The notes under the pieces are model-generated. The model searched no databases. It was given only the letters and a program-made list of their open reading frames with translations, and was not told the DNA's origin. Source: an uncultured bacterium (GTDB taxonomy: Bacteria > Eisenbacteria > RBG-16-71-46 > CAIMUX01). From it: a stretch of 5,852 bases of DNA. Positions 1-5,506 of this stretch are shown piece by piece. Each line of letters opens with the position of its first letter. Positions within the stretch are counted from its first letter, which is position 1. The DNA lies in contig CAMPIC010000213.1 of NCBI GenBank assembly GCA_946886185.1, forward strand, positions 1 through 5,852, in the 5' to 3' direction. Position numbers and translations under genes: made by a program.

Positions 1-14
1 GAGGTACCACGAGA

Positions 15-1001
15 ATGTCCGCGGGCGGCGTTCGGATCTCCATTCTGCTCTTCTGCTCTCAAAGCGTGCGGTCGGTGGACCAGGTCCTCGAATCGCTCCT
101 CCAGTACGTCCGCGAGCAGGGTTCTGGCCATGAGCTGATCGTCGCTCTGGACGGCCACCTCGTCGGTCTGTACGCCCGGTTTCAGGAGCGTCTGGCCGAC
201 GAGCCGCAGGCCACGCTCATCGCGCTCCACACGCAGCAGGGACAGGTAGCAACGATCCGCGCCGGACTCGCCGTCGCGCGCGGAGAGTCGATCGTGACCT
301 TCCCTTCGTATCCTCAGGTCGACACGGATGCGATCGCGCCGGTTCTGGAAGGTCTGGCCTCCGGAGCCGATTACGTCGTCGGATATCGTGTCGGACGTGG
401 AGGCTCTCCGCTCAAGCGACTCGCGAGCCGCGCGTTCAACGGGCTCGTCCATGCCACCACGGGAGTCGCGTTCCGGGACCTCGCCTGCGGAATCCACGGA
501 ATCCGTTCCGCGGTAAGCCGCACGGTGCCTAACTATGGCGACAACCAGCTCTACCTTCCAATCCTGCTGGCGCGGGAGGGATATCGGGTCGCGGAAGTCG
601 CAGTTCCCGCCGGTCGTTCCGAGCCGGGCTTCCATCTCTTTTCTCCCGCAGCCCTGGCGCGCCGCGGGCTCGATGTGCTGGCGCTCTCGTACCTCGTTCG
701 CTTCACACAGAAGCCGCTCCGGCCATTCGGCGCGGTCGGCGTCGTTCTTACCGCGATCGGGCTGGCGCTCTGCGCCGTGCTTCTGTATCAACGGGTCGTC
801 CTGCACCAACCGTTGGCCGATCGCCCGCTCCTTCTGCTCGCGCTCCTGCTCGTCACTTCCGGAATCCAAGTGGTGATCCTGGGCTTCCTGGGCGAGCTGA
901 TGATCTATCTCCACTTCCGCGATCAGGTGAACTACCGCGTGCATGACGAGATCGGCGGCGCTCTCTCGGAAGCGGAGCAGGCGGAACGCCGCCATGGCTG
1001 A
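15..1001 (+). CDS. Degenerate family 2 glycosyltransferase homologue with two C-terminal membrane segments
   Basis: The 328-residue product has the layout of the DPM1/DPG-synthase branch of GT2 enzymes: a GT-A domain (about residues 6-210) followed by two hydrophobic segments (about 237-259 and 271-299) and a short tail. Family landmarks are recognisable: the HTQQGQVATIRAGLAVARG helix region (72-90), the ACGIHGIRS acceptor-loop region (157-165) and the YRVAEVAVPAGRSEPG strand (190-205). The two metal/nucleotide motifs are eroded: the usual VDDGSTD is ALDGH (44-48), and the usual DxD is FPSYPQVD (96-103), with Pro and Tyr where the two Asp should be. It may therefore be a non-catalytic partner or a transferase with altered chemistry. 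The ATG at 15 follows a GAGG at 1-4. The last 8 nt overlap the next gene, an intact relative, which suggests duplication followed by divergence. I am sure it is a gene of this fold; its activity is open. Confidence 0.88.
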   Translation: MSAGGVRISILLFCSQSVRSVDQVLESLLQYVREQGSGHELIVALDGHLVGLYARFQERLADEPQATLIALHTQQGQVATIRAGLAVARGESIVTFPSYPQVDTDAIAPVLEGLASGADYVVGYRVGRGGSPLKRLASRAFNGLVHATTGVAFRDLACGIHGIRSAVSRTVPNYGDNQLYLPILLAREGYRVAEVAVPAGRSEPGFHLFSPAALARRGLDVLALSYLVRFTQKPLRPFGAVGVVLTAIGLALCAVLLYQRVVLHQPLADRPLLLLALLLVTSGIQVVILGFLGELMIYLHFRDQVNYRVHDEIGGALSEAEQAERRHG

Positions 1002-2130
1002 CGACCCGCTCGCGGCAGACGAGGGAAGCGCTCCATCTCCGGAGACGATCCGCGCCGCCGATGCCCGGTCCGATGAGATCGAGATCTCCGTGGTCGTGCC
1101 CATCTTCAACGAGTGCGAATCGATTCCCCGGCTTCTTCAGGAGATCGACGCCGCGCTCGGTCCGACCGGTCGAGCATACGAGGTGATCTTGGTGGACGAT
1201 GGCTCCACCGATGACAGTTGGAGCCTCCTGCGCGATCTCGCGCCGCGGCATCCGCGCCTGCACGCGATCCGGTTGGCGAGCAATTGCGGGCAGACTCCGG
1301 CGCTCATGGCAGGTTTCGACGCCTCGAGCGGAAGAACCGTGGTCACTTTGGACGGCGATCTCCAAAACGATCCGGCAGACATTCCGCGCCTCGTGGCGAA
1401 GCTGGACGAAGGTTACGAGATCGTGAGCGGCTGGCGGCGGCACCGGCAGGACAAGATGGTCACGCGCCGCATTCCTTCGATCATCGCCAATCGAATCTCG
1501 CGCTTCATCACCGGCGTGACGATCCACGACAACGGGTGCGCGCTCAAAGCGTACCGGGGACAGGTGCTGCGATCGGTCTCGCTCTATTCCGACTTTCATC
1601 GATTCATCGTGCCGCTCGCGCAGATGGGTGGCGCGCGGGTCGCGGAGATCGAGACGGGGCATCGCGCTCGCCAGTTCGGAAAGTCCAAGTATGGACTGGA
1701 ACGCACGGTCAAGGTGGCCGCCGATCTGCTCACCCTCTATATGGTGACTCGTTACTCCCACTACCCGATTCGATGGTTCCTGCAGTGCGCGGCGCCGATC
1801 GCGCTCCTCGCGGGTCTCGCCACCTTGTGGGCTGCATCGATCTGGCTGTCGGGCGGTGTTCAGCCGAGCCCTCTCGAAGCATCGTCGTCGGAAACCATGC
1901 TGGTGCCGATCGCTTCGGTCGTGCTGCTCTGGCAGGCGATGTTCGCGATCGTGGGATATGGTCTTTTTGCCGAACGGATCCGTCATCTGGCACCGCGACG
2001 CTCACGGCGGGTGCGCGGCCGAATTCTGGCCACGCTCTGGAGGGATGGGGGAGAGTCGACGCTCCTCGTGCATGAGCAAGGAGTGCAGAGCGTGAGCCGT
2101 CAGGTTCGCCTCGCGCCGGGACGATCATGA
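994..2130 (+). CDS. Polyprenyl-phosphate-type family 2 glycosyltransferase (ArnC/DPM1-like)
   Basis: The 378-residue product should transfer a sugar from a nucleotide donor to a polyprenyl phosphate at the inner face of the cytoplasmic membrane. This is inferred from the family, not from a known substrate. Visible motifs are the first strand ISVVVPIFNE (31-40), LVDDGSTDDS (66-75), the NCGQTPALMAGFDAS helix (97-111), the metal-binding DGDLQNDP (120-127), GCALKAYR (181-188) and ARQFGKSKYG (225-234). Two membrane segments follow (about 261-285 and 302-326), then a basic tail of about 50 residues. The ATG at 994 is chosen over an in-frame ATG at 943 because it overlaps the upstream stop (ATGGCTGA), has GGAA 7 nt before it, and avoids a 51-nt extension inside the neighbour. 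The 3' end overlaps the next start by 4 nt, indicating translational coupling. The donor sugar and the lipid cannot be told. Confidence 0.93.
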   Translation: MADDPLAADEGSAPSPETIRAADARSDEIEISVVVPIFNECESIPRLLQEIDAALGPTGRAYEVILVDDGSTDDSWSLLRDLAPRHPRLHAIRLASNCGQTPALMAGFDASSGRTVVTLDGDLQNDPADIPRLVAKLDEGYEIVSGWRRHRQDKMVTRRIPSIIANRISRFITGVTIHDNGCALKAYRGQVLRSVSLYSDFHRFIVPLAQMGGARVAEIETGHRARQFGKSKYGLERTVKVAADLLTLYMVTRYSHYPIRWFLQCAAPIALLAGLATLWAASIWLSGGVQPSPLEASSSETMLVPIASVVLLWQAMFAIVGYGLFAERIRHLAPRRSRRVRGRILATLWRDGGESTLLVHEQGVQSVSRQVRLAPGRS

Positions 2131-3008
2131 ACCGCCCGGCGGACATGTCCGCGCCCATCGCCGCTCTCGTCGACGCCCATGTGCACCTCTACGCGATGTA
2201 CGATCGCGAGCGCTTCTTCACCGCGGCGCGCGCCAACTTCGACCGCGCGCGCCGCAGGCTCGGACTTCCGCACGCTCAGTACGTGATGTGTTTCACCGAA
2301 GATTCCCGCCACGATGCGTTCGGCGAGCTCCCCGGCAGGTTCGGTTCGGTGGAGATCCTCGCTACGCCGGAGGAATCTGCGTTGCGAGTGCGATTCGCAG
2401 GCGAGCAGGACGGGCCGGAGATGTACGTGCTCGCGGGCCGGCAGATCATCACCAGCGAGGGCCTGGAGCTGCTCGCCCTGGCCACGTGCGTCGTGATTCC
2501 CGATGGCGTTTCTCTCGCGGAAGGGATCGAACGGGTGCGCGCCGCGAACGGAACGCCCGTGGTGCCATGGGCGTTCGGAAAGTGGTGGGGACGGCGAGGC
2601 CAGGTCGTGCGCGCCGCGCTCACGAGCGCCGACCCTCCCGATCTGGGGGACAATTCGGCGCGTCCATCGATCTCTCCCGATCCGGATCTGTTTGCTCGCG
2701 CTGAGTCCATCGGAAGGAAAGTGCTTCCCGGAACAGATCCGCTTCCGCTCCGCGCGCATCAGACGCGCGCTGGGAGCTACGGATTCGTTCTCGAAGGAGG
2801 AGTCTCGGTCGAGCAACCCGCGCGCAGCCTGGTCTCGGCGCTCGCCGGTCATTCGCGGTCGCCGAAGCGATTCGGAGCTCGCGTCGGGCCGGTCGCGTTC
2901 GTGCGCGATCAGGTCGCGCTGCGGCTGACCAAAGGCTCGCGCGCTCGCGCGGTGTCTCAGGAAGCCGATCACGGGCAGCTCGAACCGCGTTCGGAGCCTC
3001 GCCCGTGA
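2127..3008 (+). CDS. Putative metal-dependent hydrolase, PHP/amidohydrolase-like
   Basis: This 293-residue protein has no signal peptide or membrane segment and is probably cytoplasmic. Near its start it carries LVDAHVHLY (14-22), the D-x-H-x-H pattern that opens the metal site of PHP and amidohydrolase TIM-barrel enzymes. Further acidic or His candidates for metal ligands fall at regular places: E58/H62, E111 in ITSEGLELLALA, D126 in VIPDGVSL, D176 in DLGDNSARP and D204 in LPGTDPLPL. A Trp-rich block VPWAFGKWWGRRG (146-158) precedes the DNSARP block and looks like a substrate or phosphate-binding loop. I do not recognise a characterised family, so the reaction is unknown; a phosphoesterase or deacetylase role on a sugar or glycerol phosphate would fit the neighbours. 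The ATG at 2127 overlaps the upstream stop (ATGA) with GGGA 5 nt before it; ATG 2145 is an alternative. The C-terminal 30 residues are low-complexity and poorly structured. Confidence 0.78.
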   Translation: MNRPADMSAPIAALVDAHVHLYAMYDRERFFTAARANFDRARRRLGLPHAQYVMCFTEDSRHDAFGELPGRFGSVEILATPEESALRVRFAGEQDGPEMYVLAGRQIITSEGLELLALATCVVIPDGVSLAEGIERVRAANGTPVVPWAFGKWWGRRGQVVRAALTSADPPDLGDNSARPSISPDPDLFARAESIGRKVLPGTDPLPLRAHQTRAGSYGFVLEGGVSVEQPARSLVSALAGHSRSPKRFGARVGPVAFVRDQVALRLTKGSRARAVSQEADHGQLEPRSEPRP

Positions 3009-4618
3009 GCGATCCTGGCGATCGCGGTCGCCGAGGCCTGGGTCCGCGCGATGTCGCGGCCGCGACGGGGAGAACCTACGATCTCATCGTGGTCGGCGGA
3101 GGCGTCCACGGTCTCTGCGCGACGTTGCATGCCGTGCGCGCCGGAGTGCGCGTTCTGTTGATCGATCGGGACGATTTCGCGAGTCAGACCAGCGCGAACA
3201 GCCTCCAGATCCTCCACGGTGGATTTCGCTACCTCCAAAGCCTCGATTGGCAGCGCCTCCGCGAGTCGGCGCGGGCGCGCGCATGGTGGATGGAGCAGTT
3301 TCCCGATCTCACCGCGCCTCTGGAATGCGTCCTTCCGCTCGATGGCCGCGGCGTGCGGCGGCCGGAGATATTCCGCGCCGCACTGGCGCTGCATCATCGA
3401 TTGTCGCGAGAGCGTCCCTCGTTGCCCGAGGGGCGCGTCGAGCGCGCATCCTCCAGGCCGGAGCTGGTCGCGCTTATGGCCTCTCCTCCGCGCCACTTCG
3501 CCATCTGGTTCGATGGGATCTTCCCTCGTCCGGGGAGGCTCGCGGTGGAGCTGCTCCGATGGGCGATGGAGTGCGGAGCAGACGCGCTCTCCCATCTGGA
3601 AGCGCGCGAGCTCCTGGTCCGGCGATCCGATCGAGGCGGTTCCGAGGTCGCGGGGGTGCGTGCGCTGGATCATGAGTCCGGTCGCGAGATCGAGTTTCAC
3701 GCTGCCCGCGTGCTCAACTGCGCCGGACCCTGGCACGCGTGGGCCGGTTCGGGTTCTCTGCATCCGCCGTCGGTCGCGTTCAATCTCCTTTTCCGGGGGG
3801 GTATTCCGGGAGGCAGCGCTTTGGCCGCCCGTGCACGAGACGGGAAGAACTTGTTTCTCTGGGAAAGAGACGGATGCATTCACGCCGGCACGCGCCATCT
3901 ACCGTGGACTGCTGCGGTGGATCGGGGGGCGGCCGTTCTGGTGGCTCGGCCCTCGGCCCCGGTTGATCAACCGCCGACTGTTCCAGCGGACCGATCGTGG
4001 ATCGCTCGCGCGGATCGTCCGCGGATCGACTCCCATCACATCGACGCCTTCATCGACGACCTGCGAACGGCGCTGCCAGGACTCGGACTCGAGAAGCGAG
4101 ATCTTCTCGCGGTGCAGATCGGATTCCTGCCCGCGCGCGCAGAGGGCGATGCGGAGATGGCGCAGCGCGATCATTTCCTCGACCACGCCTCGAAGGGGGG
4201 ACCGGCGGGACTCTTCACCGTATCAGGGATCAAGTACACCACCGCGCCCGTCGTGGCCGAACGCGCCCTTCGTCGAATGTTTCGATCAAAGTTGCTCCCG
4301 ACTGGCCCGGATCGAACCGTCGATCGCACCGGCGCTCTTGCCGGAATCGAGATCAGGGAGATCGCGCGCTCGCTGGCCGAAACTCCGGGGCCTGCCGCGC
4401 GCGAGTTGCAGCGGTTGATCGACGAGGAGATGGTGCTGCATCTGGACGATTTGATCCTCGGTCGGCTCGATGGGATTCACCTCGGTCCCGCGCTCCTTCC
4501 GCTCGCGTACCGGATCGTTGCGCAGCTCGGATGGGACGCCGAGCGCAGTGCCCGGGAGTTGGCGCGGTTGGAGTCTCGCCTCGCGGCCCGGATGCCAACG
4601 GTTGGCATCGAGGCCTAG
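3005..4618 (+). CDS. GlpD-like FAD-dependent oxidoreductase (glycerol-3-phosphate dehydrogenase family)
   Basis: The 537-residue product belongs to the FAD-dependent DAO/GlpD family, whose best-known member oxidises glycerol 3-phosphate to dihydroxyacetone phosphate at the membrane and passes electrons to quinone. Visible features are the dinucleotide-binding loop VVGGGVHG (29-36), the acidic end of the second strand LLIDRDDFAS (51-60), the GlpD signature QILHGGFRYL (68-77), LNCAGPW (237-243), the late FAD loop LFTVSGIKYTT (403-413), and a C-terminal helical domain (about 445-530) containing EEMVLHLDDLILGR. The usual GTTD turn is GTRH (295-298), followed by a Pro/Asp/Arg-rich insert (about 305-343), so the substrate may differ from glycerol 3-phosphate. 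The start is GTG at 3005 inside GTGA, with GGAG 8 nt upstream; no in-frame ATG lies before the FAD loop. It is the last gene of the overlapped cassette, and a strong dyad covers its final codons. Confidence 0.9.
   Translation: MSDPGDRGRRGLGPRDVAAATGRTYDLIVVGGGVHGLCATLHAVRAGVRVLLIDRDDFASQTSANSLQILHGGFRYLQSLDWQRLRESARARAWWMEQFPDLTAPLECVLPLDGRGVRRPEIFRAALALHHRLSRERPSLPEGRVERASSRPELVALMASPPRHFAIWFDGIFPRPGRLAVELLRWAMECGADALSHLEARELLVRRSDRGGSEVAGVRALDHESGREIEFHAARVLNCAGPWHAWAGSGSLHPPSVAFNLLFRGGIPGGSALAARARDGKNLFLWERDGCIHAGTRHLPWTAAVDRGAAVLVARPSAPVDQPPTVPADRSWIARADRPRIDSHHIDAFIDDLRTALPGLGLEKRDLLAVQIGFLPARAEGDAEMAQRDHFLDHASKGGPAGLFTVSGIKYTTAPVVAERALRRMFRSKLLPTGPDRTVDRTGALAGIEIREIARSLAETPGPAARELQRLIDEEMVLHLDDLILGRLDGIHLGPALLPLAYRIVAQLGWDAERSARELARLESRLAARMPTVGIEA
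4591..4609. repeat. Perfect 9-bp dyad at the 3' end of the oxidoreductase gene
   Basis: GATGCCAAC and GTTGGCATC are exact reverse complements separated by a single G. As RNA this gives an 8-bp stem with a CGG loop. Beyond a 2x2 mismatch, GGCC at 4585-4588 can pair with GGCC at 4612-4615, ending next to the TAG stop at 4616. No T-run follows, so it is not a standard intrinsic terminator. It could be a Rho-assisted or mRNA-protecting hairpin at the cassette end, or an operator for a dimeric regulator of the downstream gene. Confidence 0.7.
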
Positions 4619-4620
4619 CC

Positions 4621-4630
4621 TTCCGCGGAA
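4621..4630. repeat. Short perfect palindrome TTCCGCGGAA
   Basis: A 10-bp perfect palindrome begins three bases after the oxidoreductase stop codon and 12 bases after the larger dyad. Its function is unknown. Short GC-centred palindromes can arise by chance in DNA of this composition, so it matters mainly because of its place next to the dyad in the only substantial intergenic gap. Confidence 0.4.
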
Positions 4631-4656
4631 CCGTTTCATCGTGCGAAGATCACGGC

Positions 4657-4698
4657 GCGGATCGACCCGGCGCGCGCAGGGCGGATCGACGCGGATCG
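4657..4698 (+). repeat. GCGGATCG short direct repeats in the intergenic spacer
   Basis: GCGGATCGAC occurs at 4657-4666 and 4681-4690, and GCGGATCG directly follows at 4691-4698. The same 10-mer also occurs inside the oxidoreductase gene at 4021-4030, next to another GCGGATCG at 4010-4017. The copies are irregularly spaced. They may be spacer DNA built by slippage or binding sites, and GATCG is common across the window, so the evidence for function is weak. Confidence 0.35.
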
Positions 4699-4707
4699 GG
4701 CGTGCGC

Positions 4708-4764
4708 ATGATGCCGCTCAACGAGGTGCAGAATTGGCGCGGGAGGCGCATCCATCCACGATGA
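4708..4764 (+). CDS. Possible 18-codon leader ORF coupled to the SH3 gene
   Basis: Two consecutive ATG codons at 4708 and 4711 open an 18-codon frame, MMPLNEVQNWRGRRIHPR. Its TGA stop overlaps the ATG of the downstream gene as ATGA at 4761-4764, the same overlap geometry used twice in the upstream cassette. The peptide has no recognisable motif. Only a weak purine stretch precedes the ATG, and the GGGAGG SD for the next gene lies inside it (4741-4746). It could be a coupling leader or a chance frame in a 142-nt gap; I lean slightly to chance. Confidence 0.25.
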   Translation: MMPLNEVQNWRGRRIHPR

Positions 4765-5453
4765 ACCGAGCCAGTAGACCGTCCATTCCTTTGCGCGCGC
4801 CGCGAACGAAGCGTCTGCTCGTGACCGCCTGCCTCCTCCTGCTCGTTCTGACGGGGTCTGGTTCCCTGTGCCGTGCGACCCAACTCCTGCCGGTGGATGA
4901 GGCGCAACTCCAGCCCGACTTCTTCACCTTCCGCGCTCATCTTCTGGCGGCTCTGGCGCGCCGGGACGTGCCCGCGCTCCTCGAGGTCGTCGATCCGAAC
5001 ATCAAGAACTCGTTCGGAGGCAACGACGGGATCGAGGAATTCCAAAAGATGTGGGCCCTCGATCAGCCTGAGTCCAGGCTTTGGGAAACTCTCACGGCTC
5101 TACTGGCGTTGGGCGGCACGTTCAATTCCGAGGGCTGGTTCACCGCGCCCTACGTGTTCAGCGAGTGGCCTGACGACCTCGACGCGTTCGAGCATGTCGC
5201 GATCGTCGGGAGCGGCGTGCGAGTCCGCTCCCGGGCGGATCTGTCTTCCGAGCCGATCACCAGCATGAGCTATGCGATCGTCCCGCTATCGGGAGCGACG
5301 GCGATCACCGACGAGTGGGTCGGAGTCCGTCTGCCCGGGGGCGCGGAAGGTTACGTTGGGCGGCGGTACGTGCGCAGCTCTCTCGACTACCGCGCGATGT
5401 TCGCCAAGAGCGACGGGCAGTGGCGGATGAAGTTCCTCGTGGCAGGCGACTAG
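4761..5453 (+). CDS. Secreted or membrane-tethered protein with a C-terminal SH3 domain
   Basis: The 230-residue product starts with a basic stretch and a hydrophobic core (RTKRLLVTACLLLLVL, 15-30) typical of a signal peptide or N-terminal anchor, with possible cleavage near residue 39. Cys37 lacks a good lipobox. A helical region of about residues 50-135 contains FFTFRAHLLAALARRDVPAL and NIKNSFGGNDGIEEF. It is followed by a bacterial SH3-type domain (about 144-205) with VAIVGSGVRVRSRADLSSEP and EWVGVRLPGGAEGYVGRRYV, then the closing stretch SLDYRAMFAKSDGQWRMKF. SH3b domains usually bind peptidoglycan or other cell-wall ligands, so a periplasmic envelope role is likely; the exact role is unknown. 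The ATG at 4761 is chosen because it directly precedes the signal peptide. A perfect GGGAGG lies 14 nt upstream, rather far. The longer in-frame extension is anti-sense-like, low-complexity sequence overlapping the oxidoreductase gene and is rejected. Confidence 0.85.
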   Translation: MNRASRPSIPLRAPRTKRLLVTACLLLLVLTGSGSLCRATQLLPVDEAQLQPDFFTFRAHLLAALARRDVPALLEVVDPNIKNSFGGNDGIEEFQKMWALDQPESRLWETLTALLALGGTFNSEGWFTAPYVFSEWPDDLDAFEHVAIVGSGVRVRSRADLSSEPITSMSYAIVPLSGATAITDEWVGVRLPGGAEGYVGRRYVRSSLDYRAMFAKSDGQWRMKFLVAGD

Positions 5454-5458
5454 ACGGC

Positions 5459-5470
5459 GGGCAAAAGCCC
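5459..5470 (+). other. Small GGGC-AAAA-GCCC hairpin between the SH3 and glycosyltransferase genes
   Basis: A 4-bp GC stem closes an AAAA tetraloop six bases after the SH3 gene stop. An alternative pairing of CGGGC 5458-5462 with GCCCG 5479-5483 uses the same left arm. No T-run follows, so it is not an intrinsic terminator. It is short enough to be chance, but it sits upstream of an unusual ATT start and could influence translation. Confidence 0.3.
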
Positions 5471-5488
5471 CGGGAGTAGCCCGTAGAA

Positions 5489-5506
5489 GAGGAGAGACGC
5501 ACGATT
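5489..5506 (+). promoter_or_regulatory. Ribosome binding site that points to an ATT start
   Basis: GAGGAG at 5489-5494 is a strong SD match. The only start-like triplet at proper distance in the glycosyltransferase frame is ATT at 5504-5506, 9 nt downstream; ACG at 5501 is a less likely rival. The frame is closed upstream by TAG at 5477-5479 and contains no ATG, GTG or TTG before TTG 5528, which would cut away most of the first beta strand. Confidence 0.6.

Noticed and set aside
943..993. Earlier ATG for the second glycosyltransferase
   Set aside because: It adds 17 basic residues inside the upstream gene; the ATG at 994 has a better SD and the usual stop/start overlap.
853..1986. Long minus-strand open frame of 377 codons opposite the intact glycosyltransferase
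   Set aside because: Its product is rich in Arg, His and Asp with no motif and mirrors a well-supported gene on the plus strand; long antisense frames are usual in GC-rich coding DNA.
2100..2972. Minus-strand open frame of 290 codons opposite the hydrolase gene
   Set aside because: Compositionally simple product without motifs. The plus frame has DAHVH and other ordered blocks, correct overlaps with both neighbours and proper codon bias.
2969..3898. Minus-strand open frame of 309 codons opposite the oxidoreductase gene
   Set aside because: Shadow of a gene with clear FAD-binding and GlpD signatures on the plus strand.
3219..4418. Plus-strand frame of 399 codons within the oxidoreductase gene
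   Set aside because: Ser/Arg-rich out-of-frame translation lacking family motifs, fully inside a convincing gene.
4585..4630. Intrinsic terminator after the oxidoreductase gene
   Set aside because: The hairpin is good but no T-run follows in the next 20 bases, so I report it as a dyad rather than a terminator.
4470..4760. N-terminal extension of the SH3 protein back to 4470
   Set aside because: It would overlap the oxidoreductase gene by about 150 nt and place low-complexity Ser/Arg sequence before a clear signal peptide that starts just after ATG 4761.
4619..4760. Promoter for the SH3 gene in the spacer
   Set aside because: No pair of sequences resembling -35 and -10 boxes at proper spacing could be seen, and promoter consensus for this organism is unknown.
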